Shown here in pieces: positions 35,188 through 47,117 of a stretch of 64,000 nucleotides of DNA (the stretch's first letter is position 1; each line of letters begins with the position of its first letter). The stretch covers positions 523,351 through 587,350 of the forward strand of contig JAKUCV010000418.1 in the NCBI GenBank assembly GCA_028386065.3, read 5' to 3'. The translations under genes were made by a program, and so were the position numbers. Under the pieces are notes generated by a model, which was given only the letters and a program-made list of their open reading frames with translations, ran no database searches and was not told where the DNA came from. The DNA comes from Turnera subulata (Eukaryota > Streptophyta > Magnoliopsida > Malpighiales > Passifloraceae).

Positions 35188-36099
35188 ATTATTTGTTTAA
35201 ACATATGTATGAGAACCATTCTTCTTTGAATGTTCTCCAGTTATGTATCCGTTTACGGAATAATAATGTGCGTGTTTACTTTTAGCCTTTTCCATTTATT
35301 ATCTTATTCAAGCTTATACCTTCAGGGTAAGCAACGGTTTCATCAATATTAGATTTTCCCTTCAGGGACATTTAATAACCATTTACTCGATGCTTTGTTA
35401 TAAGGCCTGTTTGTATCCAATCGAATGTTTATAACCATAATTTAAAATTATTACATACAATCACATTCACTTCAGGGAATGGATCAGAGCCAATTCGACG
35501 GTATCCATAATTATTGCTTTTATTACTGCAAGTGGGGGTTTTTGTACTCGCTTAAATATATGATCTTCTAGATCATATTAAAACATGCGTTCTTCAGGAA
35601 CATATTCGAATTTATGTTCTTCTGGAGCGTGTTAATCATTTTTCATTTCAAGATGTCATAATATGTTATATTGACATCCACACATATAATTCTCCCCCTG
35701 TGGATGTCAATTTTGCATTGTCTTCGAGACTAATGCTTCAGGCATTATTCTAAGAAACAATTATAAAGTACTGAAAAGTAAATAAAAATAAATTGCATAG
35801 ATTGCTCCTTCAGGGTAAGCCAGTATAATATCCACCTTTTGGTGGTCATATAGTTTCCATCTTCTGGTGGTAATAGTGTGTATTTTCGATTTTTCTTTGA
35901 AGGATCTTCAGGATCTTTTGAACGGTAAGACTTCCAGTCTTCGTTTTATTTTTCTTTTCCCGAGTCTTCAGGACTTTTTTATTTAGTCTTTCACACTATT
36001 CTCATTTAAAGGTATTTTCGCATTTAAGGCCAATTATAAATTTCTTCCGGAAATTTTAAGAGCCGCAAATTCAAATAACATAATTGAATATATAAATGC

Positions 36100-37110
36100 T
36101 TAATTAAAATAAATAAGCAAGGGGCCTTATATTAATTACTCCAAGTAAAGTAAACGACAGGAAATTAAATGATGGGCCTAGAACGAGCCCATATCAAGCA
36201 TAAAATTAAAGGCGAGGTAATTAAATACAATGGGCCCTTTTATAGCCCAATTAAAAATAAATACCTGAAAATTAAATGCGATGGGCCTTTTTATTAATTA
36301 GCCCAATAAAAATTAAATTGCTGAAAAATAAATGCGATGGGCCTATAGCGAACCCAATAAAAATTAAATTGCAGCAAAATAAAAGCGATGGGCCTTATAC
36401 AAGCCCAATTAAAAAAATGTAAAGAAATAGGCGACTTAGCCGGCCATTATGGGCCTTTCATGAGCCCAAATAAAGCATAAATAAAATTTAAAGACATGAA
36501 TTTAAATGCAATGGGCCTTTTAATAGCCCAATCGGAATTTAAATAAAAACCAAAAATATGCTTACTCGATAAATCTTTCAGCAATAATATATATAATATA
36601 TATTACTAATATCCGGTTACTATTCCGGTATGTATATACCAACAGCCTTCTGGGCTTGGCGGGAAAATAACCCGGGGTATAAAATTCCGGCCAATACTTC
36701 GGGGTTTGCCGGGAAAAATTCGAGGCGTTCGAATTTCGGTCAAAAATTACTATTCACAATCAAAATCACGAGGTCTCAAATTCTGCCAAAATCACTATTC
36801 ACGGTCGTCGGGAATTACTATTTACAGTTGTCGGGAATTTCTATTCACCGTGCCGGATTATTTTGCCGAGGCATCAAATTCCGGCCAAACACTTCTGGGT
36901 TTGCCGGATTCGATCAAAATCATTATTCGCAGTCGCCAGAAAGTACTATTCATCGCCGGATTTCGAGCTTGCCGGGAAAATTTTGAGGCATCGGATCCTG
37001 GCCAAACACTTCTGGGCTTGTCGGATTCCGGCCAAAAATACTGTTCACGGACGCCGGATTCCGGTCAAAATTACTGTTCATGCCGGATTCCGGGCAAAAA
37101 AATTACAGCC
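36100..37110. repeat. Degenerate tandem arrays inside element 2
   Basis: From about 36100 to 36570, roughly 50-60-bp units alternate GATGGGCCTT with AGCCCAATAAAAATTAAAT. From about 36640 to 37110, units built on GCCGGATTCCGGCCAAA and ACTATTCACGG repeat about eight times. Both arrays are longer than their counterparts in element 1 (25670-26290). Confidence 0.75.
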
Positions 37111-37650
37111 CGTGAACTCTCCATTAACAACATCATCCAATCCACAATTAACAATCAATCAAGCAACAACAACAACAACTCATTCAAAACAATCAAAAAC
37201 CAATCCAAAAATACAAAAAAAAACAAAAAGAAATATCCACTCACATGGCGATGCCGGTGATGGCGAGCCGGCGACGGGACGACGCCAGACGCAGGCGGCA
37301 AAGGCGCGGCTGACGGCGGCGAAGGTGAGGGGAAAGGCCTGGTGGCGCGGCGTCGGCAGAAGCGGCAACCGGTATTGAATTGCAGAGGACAGACCCGACT
37401 TCACAGGTCGGGTCGTCGGATCTGGCGTCGGGTCGTCGGCCATAGGCGGCGCGTCAGTGGCGGTTACGGACGGGGGAAAGCGGCGTTGTGGTCGCAGCGG
37501 CCCGGGGAGTCAGAGGGTGATGGGGATGAGTTGAACGGCGGCACAAAACGTCACGCCGGAGGTACGGTTTTTCTCACCGGAAAATGGCCTTTTTTCTTCT
37601 CCTCCTGGCCGGCGAATGGGTGTGTGATTTTAAGCTCTGATTAGAGCATG

Positions 37651-37664
37651 TCGTGCTGATAACG
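37651..37664 (-). other. Primer-binding site of element 2
   Basis: Plus-strand TCGTGCTGATAACG abuts the 5' LTR at 37665. It is the same 14 bases as at 344-357 and, on the other strand, 25121-25134. One further base (G at 37650) also fits tRNA-Ile. Confidence 0.7.
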
Positions 37665-37916
37665 TATTATAAACAATTGGAATTGAGTTTCGAATTCATG
37701 GAGAAAAAGAAATCAAGGAGAAGAAGAAAGTTTGAGAGGAGAAGAAGAAAGTTTGAGAGGAAGAGGGGTTAACGGGTAATGACCCGGTTCATTCATCCTC
37801 ACTTTTCTTTCTTTAACTAATATATATATATAAACATAAAAATACAGTATATGTATACTGTATATGTATATGGTACAAACAGTATTCATACTATATTTAC
37901 ACTTTGTTTTATAACA
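37665..37916 (-). repeat. 5' LTR of element 2 (right end)
   Basis: 252 bp, two differences from 31375-31626. Its inner end is TA on the element strand where the partner LTR has CA. It is followed by the TCATA duplication at 37917-37921. Confidence 0.93.
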
Positions 37917-38322
37917 TCATAGATGTACATGACTGTTTTGTTTTTATGTTGTTTTTTGGGCATACAGATTTTATAAGACACATCCATGTGGATTATGAAA
38001 GCATTATCAGGACAATCAAACAAATCACTGAGCTTGGAATTCCTGCTTCCCCACATGGCAACTGGGAAACATTATATGGTCCACTTGCAACCAGAAGAGG
38101 ACCCACGTAGCAAAAAAGCAATCCATTGACAGGCAAGCAGTAGATAGGCCTTTTTGTTTTCATTTTTTGGTCATTAGATAGGCCCTGGTCTGAGAGTGAA
38201 CGGTCTCCACTCGTATATTCTGTAACATAATCCATAACAGCTTTTGAATCTCTTTACAAAGAAAACTTTGTATTCTGAAATTTCTTGCTACTAATCTGTA
38301 CCTTGCAGTTTCTGTATCTCCT

Positions 38323-39542
38323 ATGGCGTCCGTCTCAACTACCTGTCTCGGGCTTCAGCCATTGCTCAGTCAGTCCCTCAAGACTAGCCAGGTCAAGCTT
38401 CAACGCTATCTTGTATTTATTTATACTTTCACTTTAATATTTTATGTCTTGAACCAACGAATTAGGCTGTCGATTTGTTTTTTTTTAATGTTGTTCCAAA
38501 CTATGGATTTACCTTGGTAGAGTCTTTCTGCGAAAATGGTTAACAAAAAACCAGTAAAAGGAAACATATGTAATAGAACAGAGGAATTAATATTGTCAGT
38601 GTAGAGCTAGAAACAATGTTTCAGAGACTGTCCTATTTGACTGAGTACAATGCTAGTACTCATAGGTGTATAGAACTATGTAATACACCAAGATTTGATA
38701 TAGAACAATATAAATTAAGGGTATTATAGGTTTGATTAGATTGAGAATGCAGGGTTGTTAGTCCTAGTAACTAAATGTAGTTTAAAAGTAGAATGCACTG
38801 ATCTCACAGCTTAAAATTCTGCAGGATTTTTAGGCAAAAATGGAGATGGTTATTTTCCGGTGGAAAAGAATTTTGTTTCTTTTCTAAATATAATTTGTCA
38901 TCAGATGAACAATAATACTATGAATCATATCGTGTCTGTGGTTTATCTTGACTCAGGCAGCGCAGAGAGCTAGCTTAAAAATGGTTTCCATGCGATGGGA
39001 ACAATGTAGCTTCCATTCCTTAAAGGCTTCTCGCCTCCGCGTGTGTTGTATGGTAATTTTTTACTCTCTTAATCTTCTCACTGGCTAATGCTAATTAGCC
39101 TTTGTTTCATGTATATTTCTCTACATAACTGCTACATCCACTTTCAATTTCTCAAGGCAAAGCCAGAGACTGTAGACAAAGTTTGCGAGATCGTGAGGAA
39201 ACAACTGGCTTTAACTCCAGAAACTGTGCTCACCCCAGATACCACTTTCGCCAAACTTGGTGCTGATTCCCTAGATACGGTACTCACATTGAAACTAAAC
39301 AACCCAATTTCTCAATTCTTGGTATGGTTTTATTGCAAGGGTGGATTGTTTGGTTAAGGGACTAAAAGAGGTAAGCTATTGGGCGGTATTTGCAGGTGGA
39401 GATAGTTATGGGGCTGGAGGAAGAGTATGATATCAACGTGGAAGAGGAGAACTCGCAGAACATAACAACAATCCAAGACGCGGCTGATTTGATAGAAAAA
39501 TTGGTTGAAAATAAAGGTCAAGCTGCAGCTCCAAGTAATTGA
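38323..39542 (+). CDS. Acyl carrier protein, chloroplast-targeted (4 exons)
   Basis: Carries growing acyl chains as thioesters on 4'-phosphopantetheine during plastid fatty-acid synthesis; 144 residues. Exons 38323-38391, 38957-39052, 39157-39279 and 39396-39542, all phase 0 with GT..AG. Residues 1-55 are a Ser/Arg-rich transit peptide, probably cleaved near [13 protein letters not shown]. The mature part shows the attachment motif [11 protein letters not shown], with the modified Ser within DSL encoded near 39270, followed by [14 protein letters not shown], which is typical for plant ACPs. A CAG just before the ATG (38308) could be the acceptor of a leader intron. LTR element 2 ends about 400 bp upstream and may lie within the promoter. 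Confidence 0.94.
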
Positions 39543-40221
39543 TGAGCCCAGGTTATTAGAAGTTAGTTTTTCAGGATGGATTTTATTAAGAACCCAACTC
39601 TGGATTTCTGAATTTTGTTGTTTCGAGCTTCTATAATTGATTTCTTCGGAAGGCTAGGTTGATTGAAACTCAAATATTGTTGCTTGTTGCACAAGCTTAA
39701 TTAGTTTCTGGTTGAAATGCATGTTGCTTGGCTTTTCATTAGAGGTAATCTGGGTCGGGTTCATGTCAGCTATAGCCTATAGGTAATGACAACTCAAACT
39801 CTGCATCATAACCAAACTGTTGGGCCATTACTGTACATGTGTTGACAAGGCCATTTTGCAAGTAAGCATTAACATACAAATTACAACAACCAAATCCAAC
39901 GACTAACCGAGTGGCGGACCAAAAAAGTCCGTCAACTCTTTGACCTCTTGGAGACGGAATTCCTGTCTATCAAGCTGGATGGGGGACTAAGGTGAGCATT
40001 GAAGAGATTTTAGGCACATATTGGCAACAATTCCACTAATAGCTCTAACCGTCTAAGACACAGTGTCCCTCTCAATTCTCAAAGCTCTAACTTAAGATCG
40101 TGGGCAGGGAGGTGGCCCATGTTTATGGGTTATTTCAGGCGCTTCTCATAAGAAAGTTTTGTAGACTTTGAGGTACTCAATGATGGATCTAATCACATTC
40201 TCATGAAAACACAGGAAATCA
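39543..40221. other. Intergenic stretch between ACP and the LINE cluster
   Basis: Contains the 3' end of the ACP transcript; no other gene or repeat was recognised. Confidence 0.5.
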
Positions 40222-40233
40222 GTGGGCTTACTT
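40222..40233. repeat. Target-site duplication of LINE A (GTGGGCTTACTT)
   Basis: The 12 bases recur at 42517-42528, directly after an A-tail, which defines a LINE-type insertion between them. Confidence 0.8.
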
Positions 40234-42516
40234 CAAAAAGCCATTAACTGTTGAGATGTGAGATGAGATGGCCCCTCTTCTCCTCTCCTTCGTCCCATCT
40301 TCTCTTTCCCTCCTCACAAAAGTTCCAGTGCCCCATTGCTAAAATTTCCACCTATTAACATTCCACCCTCAATCTCATCCTTCCCTCTCTCAAAATGCCC
40401 TTCTAGACATTTCCCACCTCATAATAATACTTTAAATTTACCCAATAAAACAGTTATTTCAGACCAACATCTTGCTCAACCCAACCCTTTCATCCATCCT
40501 CAAAAGTCCTCAAGCCTCTATATTGATAGCATCCCTAATGACATCGATGCATTCCTTTTGAAGGAAATCTTCCACCCCATGTGAAGATCCTCAACGTGTA
40601 CATACCTCGCAAGCTCAACTAAGCCGGCAGGAGATTTGGTTTTTTGCACATCCTCTCTTCAGAAGAGCTTTGTCGGATCATCAAAAAACTCACAGCATGT
40701 ACTGTAAGTCTCTATCCCTTTAAAATCCACATAGCCAAGTCTCTTCCTTATCCTCAAAAGCATCCTTCTTTGAACCAAGTCCCATTTATTTCAAACCCAA
40801 TTATGGACCCCATAGAAATATCCAACCCAATCCCTCCTACTCTGCTGTCCTTAGGGGTTGCCCCAAATCGCACCCAATCTCAGTCCAAAAGCATTCAACT
40901 TCTCCTACATCAACTCAAAACCACCAGATTCCTTCCATCCCTTTCCAAGCCTCCAAACATAATTTAGAATGGTTGAAAAAATGCATGATTGTTGTCCTAC
41001 ATGAGAGTGTTGATTTCCCAACCTTGAAGGAGTCTTTTGTCCACTAAAGGATTGTTCTTTGATGATCTTAAGCTCATAGGTAGTGGGAAAGTGCTCATAT
41101 CCTTCTCTTTTGTTGAGTCCGTGCATTCTTCCATCCACAAACATCAAGATTAGCTTTTCAAGTTTTTTGAAACCATCAATCCTTGGTCCCCTCGTGATTT
41201 ATCCCACAAAAGAATTTCTTGGGTTTCATGCTATGGTATTCCCTTACATGTGTGGGATGCTGAATTTTTTAAAATCTTTGGAAGCCACTTTGGTAAATTT
41301 TTTAGGGTGGATGAGACAACTGAAGATAAAATGGCGTTTGATAAGGTTGTTGATTTCCACTGACCATAGGTCTCTACTCAATCAAACCAAGAGAATTTCT
41401 GTTGATGGAGAATTCTTTGACATTATCATTTTTGAGGAACCTATTGTTGACGTTGAAAATTTGCTCAAAAATTCAAAAGTCAATTTTTTAGGATTTGATT
41501 TCCATTCCAATTCCTCTACATCCAACGGCTCCAATGAAATTCAACTGAAAATTCTCAAAAAATCTCTCCAACCCAATGAGGATGACCAAAAATCTAGGCA
41601 TTCTTTTTGCCACGTATCCAATGTGGCTCAATTTACTACCATTCAGGAACCCAAAACCACCTCTCCCCTCATTAATTCTCCCATTCAAAATTCAAATTCC
41701 CACATTAATACTCCCACCCAACCTGTGGTAGCCCAAAATCCCATAACTTATACCAGTCCTCTCATTAATTCTCCCAATCAAATTTCAATTCCCACCTATC
41801 CTATTGTAGCTCAATCCCCAATATCTAAAAAAACTCTGTCCCTCCTACTCAATCTCTTCATCCCATAAATCTTGAAAATCCAATAGATTCGAATGATGAA
41901 GCATCTTTTGATTCAAATACACCTCTAGCCCACCTAGTTAATTGGAACCGTCTAAAAAAAAGAGCAAAAAAGAACCACACCTTGTTCCCCTCCAGGTTCC
42001 CACTCTCAAAAGCTTTTTTCGATCAATCAAACAAAAATAAAAAAATAGAAAATCAAAAAGCCAAAAAAGTTGCAACTCTCACAAACATCATGAAGTCACC
42101 AAGCCTGCCTTCTCTGCAGAAGATCAATCCAATGAAATTGATTCCATATGGAAAGTTGGAGAAATTTTAGGCCTTACTACCGGATATTCAAAAGATTAAC
42201 TGATATCAGATCTCAATTCTATGAAGCTGGCTGCATCAACTCCCTAAATGCTTTCCTCAAGCTTCATCGAAACTGCTTTTCAAGAATGGATATCTTCATC
42301 ATTTTTCCTCTCAGGCTTGGGTAGTTGCTGAATTGTATATCTCTACAATGATTCTCTCATGATTCCTCTCCTTTTCCTTTTATTTTATTCCTGTTAAGAA
42401 GTCTTCTTTTTCTTGTAATTTTCTTAGCTTCCATCTTCTATCTTCATCTTCTACCACCATCATGTATTAAAATTTCTTTAATAAAAACGAGTTGATATAT
42501 CAAAAAAAAAAAACCG
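40234..42516 (+). mobile_element. LINE A: ORF1-only, non-autonomous L1-type insertion
   Basis: About 2.3 kb between 12-bp target duplications, ending in a short A-tail (42502-42513) after CTTTAATAAAAACGAG. The body encodes, in broken frames, an RRM-like stretch (LYIDSIPNDIDAFLLKEIF near 40520-40580, with the continuation shifted in frame) and a DUF4283-type segment around 41210-41330 (SWVSCYGIPLHVWDAEFF, then FRVDETTEDK), typical of plant L1 ORF1 proteins. There is no endonuclease or reverse transcriptase between this and the tail. A simple 5' truncation would lose ORF1 rather than ORF2, so this is an internally deleted or ORF1-only derivative. Several stops and frameshifts make it a pseudogene. 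Confidence 0.75.
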
Positions 42517-42559
42517 GTGGGCTTACTTAATTCTACGGTAGCCCGAGTTGATGGAATTA

Positions 42560-42576
42560 TTGATACTATCCTTGTT
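42560..42576. repeat. Target-site duplication of LINE B (17 bp)
   Basis: TTGATACTATCCTTGTT occurs here and at 45593-45609. The left copy is followed by a short T-run, the LINE tail on the minus strand. Confidence 0.88.
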
Positions 42577-45500
42577 TTTTGGTGAATAAGCGGGGCCGAA
42601 GCCCATATTATTGAAAATTAACTAGCACAAAGGCGTGGCCATGAAAGGCCCTTAAGTCATCATGGAAAACAGATTACAAAAGGAAAGAATAGAGTAAAAA
42701 CTCTGCTGAACTGAAGGTGGACCAGAATCAGCCAGCGCAAGTGTGTCTGCGTGGTGATTTCCCTCGCGGTAGGTGTGCATGATGCGGACTTGCCAATCAC
42801 GATCAAGAAGAGAGCAAATACGATGAAACAAAGGCTCGTAGATAGGCAAACTACGAGATTGCAATTGCTGAACAAGAGCCAGGGAATCAATCTTCAGAAT
42901 AATGCAGCAATAGCCTCGAATCCATGCCTGGTGCAAGCCCAGATAAGCAGCCCAGACCTCCGCTTTGTAGGAGGTGCAAATTCCCAAAGACATAGTAAAA
43001 CCAAAGCACCATCCTCCAGAAGCATTCCAACATACACTAGCCACCATCGCTAATCCAGGATTGCCCTGGCAGGATCCGTCAGTGTTTAACTTGAACCACC
43101 CAGGATCAGGAGGTTTCCAGCCTACATTAACCCACTGCCGAGCTGGCTGAGACTGCAATGAAGCCTTGGCTTAATGAATCAGCTGAACCTCATGCATCAT
43201 ACTAAAAATAGAGGGGATGGAGAAAAAGACAATGTTATGGCGTTGAAAAATCCAACCATTACGCCATCCCCAAATTTTCCAAAGCGTGATCCCAAAAAGA
43301 AGAGACCAAGAAGTATCCATCGATGAGCCTATGCCACCCCCTAAATTCTGACGCAGCCAAGACTGCAAAGAACTAGAAAAGAAGGTAGACCATTGAGTTC
43401 TAGGGACTATCTTGCGCCAAACCCGTTGAGCACACCAACAACCACGAAGAACATGCAAGACGTTTTCTTGGATGCCAACACACGCATCACAACAAGGAGA
43501 AGTGGTGAATTTACGGCGGAACCATAAGGTGTTAGTCATCAGCCTCTCATGCATAACCAACCAAAGAAAGGATCGAATCCGTTGAGGGCCTAGCCAGCTC
43601 CAAACCAAATGCCAAAGAGAATTCTGATAAGTGGAACGACTCTCAACCAAAAGATTGTATGCCGACTTAGAAGAGAAGAGACCTGATTGCGACAACCCCG
43701 AACAAACCTCATCCTTATGACCACTAATAGGAGGTAGCATGGAAGCCACTTTAAGAACCACCTCAGGGGAAAGCAAATTAGAAAATAAACTCCAGTTCCA
43801 ACAAGCCAAATCGGATACAAACCACGCCAGAGGCCATTGTAAATGATCAATAGGCACAGGACCAGTGGCTAGTTCCAACAAGCCGAATTGGATATAAACC
43901 ATCACCAATCACTCCAAAAACGGATACGGAAACCATCTCCAACAATCCAACGCACCCCATGATCAAAAGATGGCCAAACTTGCTTGATCGCTCGGCAGAT
44001 CGGTGAACCCGTGGTTTTATCCCGTAGAACAACCCTTTCTCCTAAGATAGAGAAATACTTGGCGGTGAGAACACCCGTAGACTATCCTCGCGTTGGAAAA
44101 TAGACCAAGCTAACTTCATAATAAGGCATCATTGAAGATACTTAGCTGCTGTAATCCCACTCCTCCATTGCGTTTAGACTGACATAACGTCTCCCAGTTA
44201 AGCAAAAATGAACTTTCTGACCGTTAACACTATCACCCCAAATAAAATTACGGCACAACTATTCTATCTCAAGGCAAACTCCTTTGGGTAACTTGGCTGA
44301 TTGCATGGTATAGACTGGGAGAGCACAAAGTACCGACTTACATAATGTAATACGTCCTACAAGTGAAAGCTGATCAGCTTTCTAGCCCGCAAGCCTTACT
44401 TTCACCGTGGAAAGGATACTAGCATAAGTCGCCTTGGTTATCCTGCCAGCATACAATGGAACACCTAAGTAAATACCAAGATCCTCTGTAAGTTGATAAC
44501 CACTAGCAGTGCTAATCTGGTGATGTAGCTCGGCAGATACGTTTCTGGAAAAGAAAATGCGAGTCTTAGCCCGACTCACACGTTGCCTAGAGAACTGACA
44601 AAAAATGTCTAAACATTGTTGGATAACCTGTAGTTGGTCAAGTAAAGCCTCCGCAAATAGGAGCATATCGTCAGCAAATAGAAGATGAGATATCTGAGGG
44701 CCACCATAATTAGCACATAAGGGTTTCCATTGTCCCTCATTCATCGTACTCATGACAAGATGGAAAAAGCGCTCTAAGCAAAGCACAAACAAGTATGACG
44801 ACGGCGGATCACCTTGCCGAACTCCCCTAGTTGGTTGGAAAGTTTGAGAAGGGGAACCATTCCACATAACAGATATGGCAACGGAGGAAATACATGACAT
44901 AATAAGAGAGATAATGGTTGCCGGGAAATTGAGTTCCTCCAAAACTTCCTGAATGAAAAACCAATCCAACCGGTCACAAGCTTTTTCAAGATCAGCCTTG
45001 ATCGCCATAAAACCCCGACTACTTTGAGTAGTTCGCATAGTATAAATCAACTCTTGAGCCTATTCACCAATACATTCGTAACCAAATTGTAAATCACATT
45101 ACATAATCCAATTGGTCGAAATTGCAATACCATCTCCGGAACATCAACCTTAGGAATAAGCACGACAACAGTTTTATTTGCTTCCTTAATAGCAATAGAA
45201 CCAGAGAAAACCCTATGCACGAATCGGATCAAATCCTCCTGTACCACCGTCTACTGATTCTGAAAGAAACAAGCCTGGATCCCGTCAAGACCAGGGGCTT
45301 TGAAAGCACCCGTTTGGAATAGAGCTTGCTTAACTTCCAATCCAGAGACAGGACGAGCTAAGTCTGCAGTTGCAGAACTGGATAAAGGAGGAAAAAAAAT
45401 CCCGCAAGGGAAAACTGCGGGCAAGAGAAGATCCCGTGTGAATAAAGACTGATAAAGTTGTAACACCAAGCGTTGCATATTAGCTTCATCCCACATCTAT

Positions 45501-45592
45501 TGTCCGAAATCATCCTTGAGTGCAGCAATCTTATTACGACGACCCAGCAATAAAGTAGTTGAGTGAAAATACTTAGTATTGCGATCCCATGT
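42577..45592 (-). mobile_element. LINE B: 5'-truncated L1-type retrotransposon with RT and RNase H
   Basis: About 3 kb, minus strand, flanked by a 17-bp duplication. Reading from 45592: the connector before the RT (NTKYFHSTTLLLGRRNKI), reverse transcriptase at about 45300-44380 (FRPIGLCNVIY; GVRQGDPPSSYLF; catalytic LLFADDMLLFAEAL near 44670), zinc-binding RT-associated region (43850-43171; RIRSFLWLVMHERLMT), and a plant-type RNase H domain (43158-42652; FKLNTDGSCQGNPGLA; YREGNHHADTLA). ORF1 and the endonuclease are missing, so it was truncated on insertion. Several frame breaks and stops make ORF2 a pseudogene. Confidence 0.93.
42652..45496 (-). pseudogene. LINE B ORF2 remnant (RT, zf-RVT, RNase H)
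   Basis: The polyprotein is split over at least five open segments: 45496-45251, 45247-45047, 45050-44382, 43908-43171 and 43158-42652. The RT palm motif FADD is intact. The region between 44380 and 43910 is in disturbed frames. No activity is expected. Confidence 0.88.
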
Positions 45593-45609
45593 TTGATACT
45601 ATCCTTGTT

Positions 45610-47117
45610 GCCGCATGAGCTGTATAATATAGAATATCCCCTTTTTTTTCTATTTCTAAAACAAGAATATCCCATTTTTTATACTAATATGGGATATCCT
45701 TATCGTCTACTGTTTTTTAGATTCTTAGGTAAAATCACATTCCTATGAAACCTGATATCAATTTCAAAATACATTATCGGCTCAAACTCTTTATGAACAA
45801 CTCTTTAAAATTTTAATTATAGCAATAATCACAAATCTAATGGGAAATGATGGCCATGCAATCGATTGCTGCGCTCATATTCTAACCTTGCAACACAAAT
45901 ATAGTTGTATGATTGCAGGTTGCTGCGCACTAATCCCTTTTTTTCTTTTTGTTTCGCTACATATGCTGCCAAACTTCCACTCGAAGCAAGCCTAGGAAAT
46001 GATTAGGAAACTTCTTCGGAAACAACAAGAATAAAGAAAACAGATAAAATTAAAGTTCATGGTTGTTGATTCCGCCAAGTTATCTAGCATTAAAGTTCCA
46101 TGTTAAATGTTTGATAATGAGCTGACTAACACATAACGTTCGGCTGAGACGTGCACAAGCTACAATTGTAATAGCAAGGATAATTGGCTGTTTTTGACAA
46201 GTTATCATTGATCATGGGATGATAAGAAATTAAGAGTAGCAAAAAAAAAAAAAAAAAGAAATTATGTACAGATTTGTGTAACGTCACTTGGTTGAAATTT
46301 ATGTATAGATAGATCTTACGCTCATATATACCTTAAAGTTGGAGATTATTTAGTGGTTACGAAATACAAATCACAACCAATTAACTCCGTGTACTTAAGT
46401 ATTTCCAAAGCAAATGAATAAAGATGCCGTAGGTTGTACACAAATCATAACTAATAACTCCCCAATTGAACGTTTGCAATATCTCTAAAGTCTCTCATCA
46501 CATGAATCGTATATTCATAATTTAATTTTTAACATTACGAGTGATAAACCGGAACTACAATATTCACCTTGATAGATCATTATATATATTAGGAGCCAAG
46601 CATTTTTTCAACAGCAAATTTACCATATTTTTTATTGTGGAAGAATTTTTTTTTGAAAAGCACAATACTAGAAATTACCGCGCCGCCAAAACATTCTCTG
46701 TCCGAAATCTACCGTCACCCGACGTCCATCAACATCTCGGACACGTCACCGCATCTCCGCGAATAGATCCACCCACCAAATAACTTGGCGGGTCATCCAT
46801 TTTACACACTACCCGCGAAACTCGCATTTGCGGCGTCAAGATACTTCAACCGACACGTCGTCTCCAACCAAACATTTTCAGTTTTTTTTTTCTTTTACTC
46901 CCCAATTATTATTTTCCAGTTTTTTCAACTTCAACTCCGCTTCTCCATTGTAGTAGTCAAGTATTTTGACCACCCAGAGCTCCTTCCTCATCGCTCCTCT
47001 CCTCTCGATTTCCTCGCGAGAGAATCCAGCTCCCTCTATTTTCTCCCTCTTTCTTCAAATTCTGACACGAGTGAAACCCGTGCGTTTCTAAAATCCGAAA
47101 ATATCTCCGTAAACCGT
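45610..47117. other. Intergenic and 5' leader region of the SCD2-like gene
   Basis: About 1.5 kb of AT-rich DNA with an (A)n run near 46240, then a C-rich, intron-free leader. The frame of the first SCD2 exon stays open upstream to 46785, but the protein similarity begins only at the ATG at 47118. Confidence 0.5.

Larger units (their letters stand above)
31375..37916 (-). mobile_element. LTR element 2: young, pol-dead Copia-like retrotransposon, minus orientation
   Basis: Complete element reading leftward: 5' LTR at 37665-37916, primer-binding site at 37651-37664, polypurine tract at 31627-31635, 3' LTR at 31375-31626, flanked by TCATA. The LTRs are almost identical, so insertion is recent, yet pol is already broken in the same region as element 1. 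It therefore moved as a non-autonomous element using proteins supplied by another. Its interior is homologous to element 1, in opposite orientation, but the LTRs are of a different type. It carries the antisense frame at 34504-35187 and longer repeat arrays at 36100-37110. It lies about 400 bp upstream of the acyl carrier protein start. Confidence 0.93.

Noticed and set aside
41083..41868. 261-codon open frame as a host gene
   Set aside because: The recognisable DUF4283-like segment is in a different frame of the same strand, and the region lies between LINE target duplications.
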